From: Pseudodesulfovibrio sp. | Lineage (GTDB): Bacteria; Desulfobacterota; Desulfovibrionia; Desulfovibrionales; Desulfovibrionaceae | Length of the DNA stretch: 48,410 nucleotides | Reading direction: 5' to 3' | Assembly (NCBI RefSeq): GCF_028692895.1 | Contig: NZ_JAQUWN010000026.1 | Coordinates: 1 to 48,410, forward strand | Shown here: positions 26,302 through 34,280 of the stretch, piece after piece | Layout: each line of letters begins with the position of its first letter | How positions within the stretch are numbered: position 1 is the first letter of the stretch | Position numbers and translations under genes: made by a program | Notes under the pieces: generated by a model | Told to the model about the DNA's origin: nothing | The model's input: only the letters and a program-made list of their open reading frames with translations | Database searches by the model: none

Positions 26302-26314
26302 CTGGTCCAACCAG
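26302..26314. promoter_or_regulatory. GntR operator, site 1
   Basis: CTGGTCCAACCAG is a near-perfect palindrome of the TGGTNNNACCA type bound by FadR-like regulators, placed directly in front of the gntR start. Confidence 0.7.
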
Positions 26315-26407
26315 TTTGATGTTGAATGCCGTGTTGTTATCCTTTGATCTCGTATTAAGGCGATGACAAGAAGTGTGGCAAGGGAAATTGCGAGAATATG
26401 CACAAAA

Positions 26408-26420
26408 CTGGTCCAGCCAG
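26408..26420. promoter_or_regulatory. GntR operator, site 2
   Basis: CTGGTCCAGCCAG differs from site 1 at one base. It lies 106 bases further upstream, about ten helical turns from site 1, in an AT-richer stretch that probably holds the promoter. Confidence 0.65.
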
Positions 26421-26520
26421 ATTGTATGTATTTTTGTGGAATGGAGGCGAAATCTCGCAGTAATTAGCTGATATTGCGAATTAATAAAAAACGAAACATT
26501 GGTGTCGGCAAGGGCTCAAA

Positions 26521-26549
26521 CAAAGACGCCCCGGCGCATGGCCGGGGCG
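26521..26549 (-). terminator. Terminator of the PAS-GAF gene
   Basis: A perfect 9-bp stem (26527-26535 with 26541-26549), 5-base loop, followed on the minus strand by TCTTTGTTT. Confidence 0.75.
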
Positions 26550-26570
26550 AAAGGAGCGGTTTTCAGTGAT

Positions 26571-26583
26571 GTGGTTGGACCAG
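26571..26583. promoter_or_regulatory. GntR operator-like site 3 at the end of the PAS gene
   Basis: The complement reads CTGGTCCAACCAC, 12 of 13 bases as in site 1. It lies 2 bases after the PAS gene stop and before its terminator. Confidence 0.55.
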
Positions 26584-26585
26584 TG

Positions 26586-27863
26586 TCAACGGCTGGTTTG
26601 CAGGCAGCGTTCCAAGTGGGCCAGGAAGTCCTGGTGCAGGCCCAGCAGGGGGGCGTCGGAGTCCGGGTCGTAGCTGTCGGGCTCTGCCGCGCAGAAGATC
26701 AGCACGTAGGTCAGGACGTCGTCCACGAAGAAGGGCGTGGCGTAGTAGGAACGGATGCCGCGCGGGATGAACAGGGCCCAGTCGATGGCCTTGATGCTCT
26801 TGGAGGTGTCCACCACCACATGGTTGGCCTGGCCGAGGCGCACGATGCTTTCGGCGATGGACCCTTCGTAGGGATGAACGAAATCCTCGGGATCGGTCTC
26901 GAACGGGGCGCCCACGCCGGTGACGGCCACCACGTTCTTGGAGATGAAGATGCGCGAGAGCAGGATGGCGCTGGTGGGCGACTCCTTGGGCAGGGCCTTG
27001 AGCAGGGCGCGCAGCAGGGAGCGCACCGAGGTGCACCGCTTGAGGGACTTGAGGGAGAAGCGGGGGGCGACGGTCTCGTTGCCGCGCACGGGCACGCCCC
27101 GGCAGGTGGTGCAGTCGTTGCGGTGGGAGAGGACTATCCAGAGCAGGTTCTCCTCGTTGCGGGCGATGGCCTGGATGCGGGCCGAGCATTGGTGGCACCG
27201 CCCCATGGCGTCGGTGATGCGCAGGTGGCCGCTCCAGTTGTCGGAAAAGATGAGCCCTTCGTAGACCTGGAGGAGATCGGTGTCCGTATTGTTCCGGAAC
27301 AGGTCATGCAGGCTGATGCCTCCGAGGTCCTGACCTTCGTAGCCCAGCATATGCCTGGCCGCGGTGTTGGCCAGGTAGACCGTGCGGTCCACGAAGCGCA
27401 CCAGCAGCACGGGGGCGTTCATCATCTCGATCTTGGTGGAGAGCTTGGGGCGACCGGCCGAGGCCAGGATGGAGTTGACGTGGCCGGTGATGTCCATGAG
27501 GACGCCCACGGAGCTGGTCGGGTGGACCGGGTCGGGCATGGACATGAGTTTGAACCATTTGGCCAGGCCGTTCTGCTGGCGGACCCGGAAGGAGCAGGCG
27601 GTGCTGCGACGCCCCAGGATCAACTGGTGGCTGTGCTGGAAGGTCTCCAGGTCCTCGGGCACGACGACTTCCCTGGCGAGGTGGGGGTTTTGCAGGATGG
27701 TCCTGACCTTTTCCCCTTCGGGCGAGGCCGCGTACTTGTTGAGAAAGGTGATGTCGTTGCCCGCGATGTCGATGCGCCAGACGATGCCCGGAAGGTTTTC
27801 CAGGTAGCGGGAGAGCACGGTCTCTTCGGGAAAAATGTCCTTGTTGCTTGCGGAATCCGGCAT
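26586..27863 (-). CDS. PAS-PAS-GAF sensor protein without output domain
   Basis: A 425-residue soluble protein. Residues ~15-130 form a PAS domain (LENLPGIVWRIDIAGNDITF, then VGVLMDITGHV), ~150-250 a second PAS (LVRFVDRTVYLANTAARHML), and ~270-415 a GAF-like domain (RGIRSYYATPFFVDDVLTYV). Two CxxC pairs (CHQC and CTTC, about 29 residues apart) lie between PAS 2 and GAF and could hold a metal. No kinase, GGDEF, helix-turn-helix or other output domain is present. It has its own terminator. It is next to, and in the same direction as, the GntR gene and may give it a signal, but this is inferred. Confidence 0.8.
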   Translation of the reverse strand: MPDSASNKDIFPEETVLSRYLENLPGIVWRIDIAGNDITFLNKYAASPEGEKVRTILQNPHLAREVVVPEDLETFQHSHQLILGRRSTACSFRVRQQNGLAKWFKLMSMPDPVHPTSSVGVLMDITGHVNSILASAGRPKLSTKIEMMNAPVLLVRFVDRTVYLANTAARHMLGYEGQDLGGISLHDLFRNNTDTDLLQVYEGLIFSDNWSGHLRITDAMGRCHQCSARIQAIARNEENLLWIVLSHRNDCTTCRGVPVRGNETVAPRFSLKSLKRCTSVRSLLRALLKALPKESPTSAILLSRIFISKNVVAVTGVGAPFETDPEDFVHPYEGSIAESIVRLGQANHVVVDTSKSIKAIDWALFIPRGIRSYYATPFFVDDVLTYVLIFCAAEPDSYDPDSDAPLLGLHQDFLAHLERCLQTSR

Positions 27864-28046
27864 GAACGACCTTTGAATGCGGTATTGGTGGCTTTGCTGG
27901 CCGATTCTTAACGCTTTTTGAGAACGATTGGCAAATAGGAATTGGCTGGCCCGACCAAAACGGCCGGAGGATCAGGCAGGGTGTTCGGCTGTCGGAGCCC
28001 GGATTCAGGGCGACGCCGCATCAGGTGGGGATATCGAGCCTTTCAA

Positions 28047-28472
28047 CTATTTGCTGCGCCGTCTGATGTTGTAGACGCCGCGCCCTTCCGCCACGGGCGT
28101 GTCCGGCTCGCCTTCCGACCAGATGACGACATGGGCGTTGCCGACCTTGTTTCCCAGCAGCCGGACCTTGGCTTCCGCGTAGAGATCGCGGGCCGCCGCG
28201 GGCCGGAGGTAGTCGACGCTGAGCGTGATCGTGGCCACGAAGTCGCTACGCTCACAGCGGGTCCAGACGGCGAATCCGCCGCAGATGTCGGCGAGGGTGG
28301 AGATGACCCCGCCATGAATCATCGCGCTTTCGGCGTGGCCGATCAGGTCCTCCTTGAAGGGGATGTACAGCCTGACCGAGTCCTCTCCGATCTTGTCGAC
28401 CTTGACGCCGAGGTATTTGTGAAACGGGAATCCGGTTTCGATGAATTCTTCTATGGGCATGTTTTTTCTCAT
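28047..28472 (-). CDS. PaaI-type hotdog-fold thioesterase
   Basis: A 141-residue single hotdog domain. The helix start AMIHGGVISTLADICGGFAV (residues ~50-69) carries the HGG and downstream Asp typical of the PaaI/COG2050 acyl-CoA thioesterases. It would split acyl- or aryl-CoA in the cytoplasm. ATG 28472 has only a weak ribosome site; ATG 28460 (Met5) is an alternative. It lies directly downstream of the tRNA-Leu terminator and could get some read-through. Confidence 0.85.
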   Translation of the reverse strand: MRKNMPIEEFIETGFPFHKYLGVKVDKIGEDSVRLYIPFKEDLIGHAESAMIHGGVISTLADICGGFAVWTRCERSDFVATITLSVDYLRPAAARDLYAEAKVRLLGNKVGNAHVVIWSEGEPDTPVAEGRGVYNIRRRSK

Positions 28473-28481
28473 TGCGCTTTC

Positions 28482-28513
28482 AAAAAAAGCAAGCTGTCGT
28501 GGACAGCTTGCTT
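28482..28513 (-). terminator. Terminator of tRNA-Leu
   Basis: A perfect 12-bp stem (28487-28498 with 28502-28513) with a 3-base loop, then a T run on the minus strand, beginning 2 bases after the tRNA CCA end. Confidence 0.9.
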
Positions 28514-28515
28514 CT

Positions 28516-28602
28516 TGGTACCCGGGGCGGGAATCGAACCCGCACAGACCAAGGTCCGAGGGATTTTAAGTCCCTTGCGTCTACCAGTTCCGCCACCCGG
28601 GC
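28516..28602 (-). tRNA. tRNA-Leu (anticodon TAA)
   Basis: An 87-base tRNA with acceptor stem GCCCGGG pairing with CCCGGGT (one G-U), discriminator A, encoded CCA, T-loop GGTTCGATTCC, long variable arm (class II) and anticodon loop CTTAAAA, so anticodon TAA. It reads UUA and UUG codons. Promoter at 28615-28643 and its own terminator make it a single transcription unit. Confidence 0.96.
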
Positions 28603-28614
28603 ATTGACGGGATT

Positions 28615-28643
28615 TGGTTAGCCGCTCGGGGGCGGCGCGTCAA
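28615..28643 (-). promoter_or_regulatory. Promoter of tRNA-Leu
   Basis: On the minus strand TTGACG (28638-28643), 17-base spacer, TAACCA (28615-28620), about 12 bases before the mature tRNA 5' end. The -10 is weak; the spacing and position are right. Confidence 0.5.
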
Positions 28644-28674
28644 TGGGTTTCGCCCGCCGCCGCCCGCCGGGCCG

Positions 28675-30360
28675 TCATTTCAGGGCGTCGAGATAGTTGC
28701 GGTAGAGCCTCGGGCTGACGCGGGAATAGTGGTCGAAGTCCGAGACGATCTCCAGGCCGGGGACGATGGCCCGGACCACCGGGATGCCCAGGTCGGCGCG
28801 GGTCAGGTCCGCGTAGGCCGGGCGGTAGCCGTTGGCCAGGAGCGTCCGCTCCAGGACCATGAGGTCGCCCTCGGCGCTGCCGGTGGAGAGGTCGGGCAGG
28901 TCCTCCAGGCGGCGGGTTGGCAGGCCTTCGGGCGCGGGGGAGCTGGCCGGGCCGGGGTAGGGGTAGGCCGTCTCGGTCATGGCAGAGACCACGGCCCGGC
29001 GGCCGTCCAGCGAGCAGCCGCCGCCCTTGTTGACGTCGCCCAGACGGCCCAGGACCACCGACTTGTAGCAGGGCACGCCCAGCTCCGTGGTCACGTCCTG
29101 GAACCAGACGTCGATGCCGTCGGCGCGGTAGTTGGCCAGGAGCGGGCCGATGACCGGGTCGTCCGTCTCCAGGCGGAAGCAGCGGCGCGGGTCGTAGGGC
29201 ACCGTTGCGTCGGCGTCGCGCTCCAGGACCTCGGTCAGGGCAGCCACCTTGGCCTCGGCCATGGTGTTGCCCGAGGCGAGCCCGGTGGAGCCCAGGGCCG
29301 AAAACAGATTTTGCTCGTCCAGGTTGCAGAACAGGAACACGAGCTGGGCCGGGATGAGCACCGGAACCGAGCCGCCGTCGCCGTCCGGGGCGTGGCCCTC
29401 GAACCAGTGGAGCCGCTGGCCCGCGTAGGGCGCCTCCAGCCGGACCCGGCCGAGGTCCAGGTGTTCGGCGGCGAGCTCGTCCTGGGCCGCGCAGGTCAAC
29501 GGATAGTCGCGGGCGTAGCCGAGCACGCCCTTGGGCCCGAAGGAGGCGTAGGAGGAAAAGCGCTCCGCCATCTCCATGGCGCAGGAGGTGTCGGCCTGGA
29601 CGCGGGAGAGGCCCCGGCCGTAGCTGGTCTGGATGCCCTCCAGGCCGTTGGACAGGCGGCCGTTGACGGACCTCGTCTTGACCATCCAGTGGCGCAGGCT
29701 GCCGATGGGCGAGAGCGAGGCCTTGTGGGCCATGACCGGGCCGAGGAAGGCGTCCGCCTTGTCCAGGGCGCGGAAGGCGCGGTCCAGGGTCTCCTCCAGG
29801 GGGCAGCGCTCCTTGGCGGGCGGCAGCTTGTCCGCGAGCCCGGCGCGCGCCTCGGCGGCCGTGACCGCCTCCCGGCGCGGCAGGTCCGCCTCGTCGTAGA
29901 GGGGCGGGAGGCCCATGGCGTCCGGGTGGATGAGCGGGTGCAGGGAGAAGAGGTTGTCCGCGAACATGGCGATCCAGCGGTTGTGGGCCGCCTGGTCAGG
30001 CAGCAGGCGGGAGCGGATGTGGACGGCCGGGGTGTGGTCGATGAGCCCGGCGGGAGCGAGCCCGTCGAAGAGCGGCAGGAGCTGGCGCTGGCGCTCGTGG
30101 CAGAGGCACGCCTCGTACATGACGGCGGTCAGCACCGGGTCGGACGCGCCGTTGTCGCGCATGACCTCCTCGATGAGCTTCTTGAGCTTGCGGGTGCGGA
30201 AATCCTTGAACCCCTGGAGCACGAACTCGTGCATGTAGTCGTCATAGGGATGGCGGCGGAGATGGTCGGTCATCTCGTTGAAGCTCAGGTTGGGCTCGGG
30301 CAGCGCCGCGAACATGCCCACGCCGAAGTCGGTATTCATCATCTGCAGCTTGTAGCGCAT
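28675..30360 (-). CDS. YcaO-family ATP-dependent protein
   Basis: A 561-residue protein with a C-terminal YcaO domain: GRGLSRVQADTSCAMEMAER near 245-264 and ASGNTMAEAKVAALTEVLER near 350-370 are the two ATP-binding segments with their paired Glu residues. YcaO enzymes use ATP to activate a peptide amide for ring or thioamide formation; the E. coli protein supports RimO-dependent ribosome S12 modification. The N-terminal ~200 residues are helical and unrecognised. No TfuA, E1-like or precursor peptide gene is near, so it is more like the E. coli type. ATG 30360 has GAGGAAGG close by; ATG 30387 is an alternative start. Confidence 0.83.
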   Translation of the reverse strand: MRYKLQMMNTDFGVGMFAALPEPNLSFNEMTDHLRRHPYDDYMHEFVLQGFKDFRTRKLKKLIEEVMRDNGASDPVLTAVMYEACLCHERQRQLLPLFDGLAPAGLIDHTPAVHIRSRLLPDQAAHNRWIAMFADNLFSLHPLIHPDAMGLPPLYDEADLPRREAVTAAEARAGLADKLPPAKERCPLEETLDRAFRALDKADAFLGPVMAHKASLSPIGSLRHWMVKTRSVNGRLSNGLEGIQTSYGRGLSRVQADTSCAMEMAERFSSYASFGPKGVLGYARDYPLTCAAQDELAAEHLDLGRVRLEAPYAGQRLHWFEGHAPDGDGGSVPVLIPAQLVFLFCNLDEQNLFSALGSTGLASGNTMAEAKVAALTEVLERDADATVPYDPRRCFRLETDDPVIGPLLANYRADGIDVWFQDVTTELGVPCYKSVVLGRLGDVNKGGGCSLDGRRAVVSAMTETAYPYPGPASSPAPEGLPTRRLEDLPDLSTGSAEGDLMVLERTLLANGYRPAYADLTRADLGIPVVRAIVPGLEIVSDFDHYSRVSPRLYRNYLDALK

Positions 30361-30492
30361 GGCCTTCCTCTGGTTTTCCCTCTTCATTTTTGCCCGATTA
30401 CCCCGTAATACGGACGGGGTGGCGGGGACCCGGCGATACGCTATGGCATTACACCGTTGAACACAAGGCCCGGCCTGCCGGGCGGGCGGCGC

Positions 30493-31188
30493 ATGGAACA
30501 GCACGGCGAAAAACGGTCCGTCTCCCGGACGATGATCCTCAAGTTCGCGCTGGCCTTCGGGCTGCTCGGCGCGCTCTCCTTCGCCATGGAGCACTGGGGC
30601 GAGGGGTACATGACCCGGCTGACGGCCTGGGTGGCCGCCCAGGGCGGCCTGGGGCCGGTCCTGTTCATCGCCCTCAACGCGCTGATGACCATGCTGCTGG
30701 TGCCCCAGGTCCTGTTCACCGTGGCGGCCGGGGCGCTCTTCGGCTGGAAGTTCGGCGCGGCCTACGCCTCGGTCGGCATGACCATCGGCGCGGTGGGCGC
30801 GTTCCTCCTGGCCCGATACGGCGTGCGCGACCGGCTCCGGGCCCGATACCGCGACAATTCCATCTACAGGCGGATGCAGAAGCTCAGCCGCTCCCACCCC
30901 CTGCACCTCATTTCGCTCAGCCGGGTCATCCCGGTCCTGCCCTTTCCGGTGACCAGCTACCTGCTGGGCATCACCGAGGTCCGCTCCCTGCCCTACGCGT
31001 TCCTGTCCTGGGTGTGCATGCTGCCCGAAACGCTCTTCCTGGCCTCGGGCGGGCACTTGCTCAACGCCGGGGTCACGGGCCGAACCTCGGCCGAGGCGGC
31101 GGTGGTCCTGGTCGCGGCCGGGGCGGCCGTGGCCGTGGTGGTCCACCGGATCAAGAAGAAGTTGCTGGAGGAAGGGGAGGGGGACTAG
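30493..31188 (+). CDS. TVP38/TMEM64 (VTT-domain) membrane protein
   Basis: A 231-residue inner-membrane protein with about 5-6 helices. VAAGALFGWKFGAAYASVGM and the later FPVTSYLLGITEVR segment are the VTT/SNARE-associated signatures shared with DedA; the family is linked to lipid flipping. ATG 30493 fits the start of the fold; a TTG at 30457 would add 12 residues. It diverges from the YcaO gene and its stop overlaps the end of the GDSL gene by four bases. Confidence 0.85.
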   Translation: MEQHGEKRSVSRTMILKFALAFGLLGALSFAMEHWGEGYMTRLTAWVAAQGGLGPVLFIALNALMTMLLVPQVLFTVAAGALFGWKFGAAYASVGMTIGAVGAFLLARYGVRDRLRARYRDNSIYRRMQKLSRSHPLHLISLSRVIPVLPFPVTSYLLGITEVRSLPYAFLSWVCMLPETLFLASGGHLLNAGVTGRTSAEAAVVLVAAGAAVAVVVHRIKKKLLEEGEGD

Positions 31189-31751
31189 CTCCCGACGGAT
31201 TGCGCCAAATCCGCCACAAGGGGAATCAGGGCGCGCCCCACGGCCTCGACGCCCGCCGTGTTGGGATGGGTTCCGTCCATCAGGGTCAGGTCGCTGTTGC
31301 CGAAGTAGGGCGCGAGGATGTCCGGAAACAGGGGCAGGCCGTAGCGTTCCGCCAGGGCCGGGAAGATCGCCTCGAAGCGGCGGCGGTAGCCGTCGTCCGG
31401 GTTGAGCAGGGCCTTGATGCCCACCAGCAGGACGGGGACGCCGCGCTCCCGGAAGGCCTCGATGATGGCCGCGAGGTTGGCCTCCACGCGCTCCGCCGGC
31501 TCGTCCAGGAAGCAGTCGTTGGCTCCGAAGGCGACTAGGGCCGCGTCCGGGGCGTCGTCCAGCACCGCGCCCAGCCGCTCCAGGCCGTCGGCCGAGGTGT
31601 CGCCCGACACGCCGAAGTTGCGGCAGCGCGCCGCGATCCCCCGGTCGGCCAGGAGCCGCTCCAGCACGGCGGGCAGGGCTTCGTCCGGGGCCAGGCCGTA
31701 GCCTTCGGTCAGGCTGTCGCCGAAGCAGGCGATGGTGACGGGACCGGGCAC
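31185..31751 (-). CDS. GDSL/SGNH-family esterase (TesA-like, cytoplasmic)
   Basis: A 188-residue SGNH hydrolase with all four blocks: GDSLTEG with nucleophile Ser13, GVSGD (Gly50), GAND with Asn78, and DGTHP with Asp159 and His162. TesA/arylesterase relatives split short esters or thioesters. Unlike most TesA proteins it has no signal peptide, so it acts in the cytoplasm unless the start is further upstream. The next gene upstream ends 10 bases before it. Confidence 0.87.
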   Translation of the reverse strand: MPGPVTIACFGDSLTEGYGLAPDEALPAVLERLLADRGIAARCRNFGVSGDTSADGLERLGAVLDDAPDAALVAFGANDCFLDEPAERVEANLAAIIEAFRERGVPVLLVGIKALLNPDDGYRRRFEAIFPALAERYGLPLFPDILAPYFGNSDLTLMDGTHPNTAGVEAVGRALIPLVADLAQSVGS

Positions 31752-31761
31752 GGGAGGCAGC

Positions 31762-32283
31762 CTAGCCGTTGATCCAGAGCTTCACCCGCGCCGATTCCTC
31801 GGCCCAGTCCCTGCTCAGCCGGAGGGCCAGGAAGTGGCCGTAGACCACGTCGAGCATATCCACGCACCGTTCGATGAGGAACATCTTCTCCAGGAATTTG
31901 GCGTCCGGGTCGTCTCCCTCCTCGTCCTTGCCCGAGACCTTGGGCGTCTTGAGGCCGGAGAGGCCGAAGTCCGAGGCGGACAGGGAGACCAGCCAGCTTT
32001 CCGCGTCCATGGTGAACAGGATCTGGGCCTTGTTCACCTTCTTGCCGTGGAGCAGGCCGGTCTTGGCCTCGCTCATTTCGCCGCCGGGGCTGGAGACCGT
32101 GGTGGTGGACTTGGTTTCGCCCTCGCCTCCCTGGACGGAGAGCTTCTGCTCCATCTGGAGGGTGAAGGTGCGGTTGTCCCTGAGCTGGAACAGCGGGCTG
32201 TCGTTGTCGGTCTTGTACCAGAGCCAGGTCAGGAAATCCTGGCCGAGAATATTGTTTTCGCGTTCGACGAGCGAGAGGTCCAT
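31762..32283 (-). CDS. RdgC C-terminal-like protein
   Basis: A 173-residue protein. LGQDFLTWLWYKTD near the start and EMSEAKTGLLHGKKVNKAQI near 70-90 look like the C-terminal half of RdgC-type proteins, with the same order of elements (Glu-rich helix, GK turn, beta strands). RdgC binds DNA as a ring-shaped dimer and limits RecA. It starts 8 bases after the stop of the N-terminal half gene, with an AGGAG ribosome site across that stop (TAGGAG), so the two are co-translated but separate. The assignment to RdgC rests on my reading of a distant match. Confidence 0.6.
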   Translation of the reverse strand: MDLSLVERENNILGQDFLTWLWYKTDNDSPLFQLRDNRTFTLQMEQKLSVQGGEGETKSTTTVSSPGGEMSEAKTGLLHGKKVNKAQILFTMDAESWLVSLSASDFGLSGLKTPKVSGKDEEGDDPDAKFLEKMFLIERCVDMLDVVYGHFLALRLSRDWAEESARVKLWING

Positions 32284-32291
32284 GTCTTCTC

Positions 32292-32906
32292 CTAGACGAA
32301 AATGGTGGGGTCGAGGCTTTCCAGCCGGGGCGCGGCCTCCTCGCCCAGGGCGTCCATGGCCGCGAAGAACGGGGTCAGGGGCTCCAGGTGGAGGTCGAAG
32401 GTCAGGGCGAAGTAGTCCTCAAGCAGAGCCCGGACCTTGGCGTTGGTGGTGTCCAGGTAGACGCGGTTCGCGGGCGGGTTCCAGATGACGTCGAACACCG
32501 CCGGGACGGGCAGGGTGCGGGCGCGCAGCCGAAGCGTGACCTGCTCCTTGATCTCGCGCTTGCGGTCGCGGGAGACGAAGTTCTTGCCCTGCTCCTTGTT
32601 GCGCGCGAGTTCCTTGTTGATCTCGATGGTCAGGTGCTTCTTGAGCACTGCGGGCGAGATGCGCCGGGTGTCCAGCCGGAGCTTGAAGGCGAAGTAGGCC
32701 GCCTTCTCGGGCGGGGACTGGGTCCAGTTCACGTCCAGCATGTCGTCGATGTTGGTCCAGCCGAAGGACCGCTCGTCCGCGGTGCCGTCGATGTCGACGA
32801 AACAGGATTGTCTCAATTTTTCGGGTACCTGGCTGAGAAGTTCACTGGGGACCTCCTCAATGATCCGGTAGCGGGTCAGGCCCAGGCTGGCGGCGAGAAT
32901 GCTCAA
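32292..32906 (-). CDS. RdgC-like protein, N-terminal half
   Basis: A 204-residue protein whose order follows E. coli RdgC: a beta-rich start, FGWTNIDD (RdgC has MGWVPPMG), a ISPAVLKKHLTIEI helix, a Lys/Arg-rich RDRKREIKEQVTLRLRARTL helix, then a DTTNAKV strand-helix unit. RdgC binds double-stranded DNA and blocks RecA. The C-terminal part of RdgC is missing here but appears in the next gene. No frameshift is needed to explain it, because the second gene has its own start and ribosome site. Confidence 0.7.
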   Translation of the reverse strand: MSILAASLGLTRYRIIEEVPSELLSQVPEKLRQSCFVDIDGTADERSFGWTNIDDMLDVNWTQSPPEKAAYFAFKLRLDTRRISPAVLKKHLTIEINKELARNKEQGKNFVSRDRKREIKEQVTLRLRARTLPVPAVFDVIWNPPANRVYLDTTNAKVRALLEDYFALTFDLHLEPLTPFFAAMDALGEEAAPRLESLDPTIFV

Positions 32907-33060
32907 CTTCGGCTCCTCTGGTTCGGCGTTGAAAACGAGAGTAACTGCGTAAAACCTCTTGCCCGGCTTGTCCAGCGCGAAGGGGGAAAATCCGCTGCCG
33001 GACCGTCTTGTCTTCTCCCGCCCGGACGGCTACATTGGCTGGAAAAAACGGAGAGAGATC

Positions 33061-33432
33061 ATGCCGAATCAAGCGCTTGCCGATATCGTCGCCTATCTGG
33101 AGGAAGCCGCCGCCACGGTGCGCCGCCTGGAGGCGGAGGGCGAGGCCGTGCTCCGGAGCGAGGGCCAGGCCGCCTATGCGGAGAAGATGCGGGAGAAGGC
33201 CCGGTTCCTGCTCGGGCTGGCCGAGAACGGGCGGGCCCTGGCCGAGGCCGTGGGCGGCGAGGCTGGCGAGGCCGTCCACGCCCGGCTCCGGAAGTTTTCC
33301 GCCAGCGCCAAGGCCTCCCTGGGGTTCGACAGCGTGTTCTTCATGTCCGCGCTGCTCTATCCTGAAGACCACAAGCCGGGCGAGCCCAACGACCTGGAGC
33401 GGTACGCCGCGTCCCTGAGGGCCCAGCTCTAG
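33061..33432 (+). CDS. Hypothetical helical protein (123 aa)
   Basis: A 123-residue, Ala/Glu-rich, mainly helical protein without signal or membrane segment; the first 60 residues could form a coiled coil. ATG 33061 follows GGAGAGA. Its stop touches the stop of the PilZ gene on the other strand. It diverges from the rdgC-like pair. I do not recognise a family. Confidence 0.75.
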   Translation: MPNQALADIVAYLEEAAATVRRLEAEGEAVLRSEGQAAYAEKMREKARFLLGLAENGRALAEAVGGEAGEAVHARLRKFSASAKASLGFDSVFFMSALLYPEDHKPGEPNDLERYAASLRAQL

Positions 33433-34086
33433 CTATTCCGGAATCTTGAATTCCTTGTCCCGCTGGGCGTGCTTGCGCGCGGCCTGCTGCTTCTGGCCCA
33501 GCAGGACGATGGCGTGGACCGCGTCGTCCTGGGCTCGGTCCAGGTCCTCGAACACGCAGCCCACGGAGCCGCGCTCGTGATGCATGACCTTGGCCATGAT
33601 CCCGGCGACCTTGGTCTCGCCATCGAGAATGAGGTCCATCTCCAGCTTGACGCCGCTTTTGATGCGCGGTTTCTCGAAGTCGAAGCCCAGGCCGGTGGCG
33701 CTGATGTTGTTTACCGGGAACTGCTTGTCCAGCCGCTTTATCAGCGTTGTCAGGCCGTCCACCTTGATGCGGATGGCGTTGCGCTTCTTGGAGTGCTCGT
33801 CCTCGCCCTTGAGGGAAATGCTGAAGCCCAGGGCGTCGGCGTTGATGGGATCGGCGGAGACCTGCTTGGACTTCTTGCGCGTCTTGGCGCCCTTGCCGGA
33901 CAGGGTGAGGCCCAGGCCCGGCGCATCGGCCGGTTTTGCCCCGGCCTTCTTCTTGACCGGCTTTTTCTTTCTTGCGCCCGCGCTCGCTTCGGCAGTGGCC
34001 TTTTTCCCGGTCATCTTCGGTTTCTTCTTGCCGGGTTTGCCTTTGCCGGAAGAAAACAGGTCGGTAATGAAGGAGAAGATTCCCAT
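33433..34086 (-). CDS. PilZ-domain protein with basic linker
   Basis: A 217-residue protein. The first ~15 residues are hydrophobic (MGIFSFITDLF), followed by ~90 Lys/Ala/Pro-rich residues of low complexity and a C-terminal PilZ domain: RNAIRIKV (RxxxR) near 115-122 and NISATGLGFDF near 140-150 match the c-di-GMP-binding pattern (second motif D/NxSxxG). PilZ proteins carry out c-di-GMP responses such as motility or polysaccharide control. The ATG at 34086 was chosen because it starts the conserved hydrophobic end; the frame is open further upstream. Confidence 0.83.
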   Translation of the reverse strand: MGIFSFITDLFSSGKGKPGKKKPKMTGKKATAEASAGARKKKPVKKKAGAKPADAPGLGLTLSGKGAKTRKKSKQVSADPINADALGFSISLKGEDEHSKKRNAIRIKVDGLTTLIKRLDKQFPVNNISATGLGFDFEKPRIKSGVKLEMDLILDGETKVAGIMAKVMHHERGSVGCVFEDLDRAQDDAVHAIVLLGQKQQAARKHAQRDKEFKIPE

Positions 34087-34208
34087 GGCGTTCCGTCGAT
34101 GTCTTAGGGTTGGGACTAGGCAGATGCATAGGGCAAAAATTCTGTCATGACAAGGCGGCCGAATGCGGACGGGCAAGGGGCGGAGCCCATTTTCATCGGC
34201 CGGGGGGC

Positions 34209-34238
34209 TTGACATTCCCTGCGGTAACGGCCAAATAA
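34209..34238 (+). promoter_or_regulatory. Possible promoter of the 47-aa membrane protein gene
   Basis: TTGACA at 34209-34214 with AAATAA/CAAATA 17-18 bases on. The -35 is perfect and the -10 is weak. Confidence 0.4.
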
Positions 34239-34280
34239 CAGGGAGTTTTTCAAGTCAATAACGGGTGTGAGGAGGTTGAC

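Noticed and set aside
26376..26394. Sigma-54-like TGGCA...TTGC on the plus strand upstream of gntR
   Set aside because: The GG to GC distance is 11 instead of 10 bases and it points away from gntR with no gene behind it.
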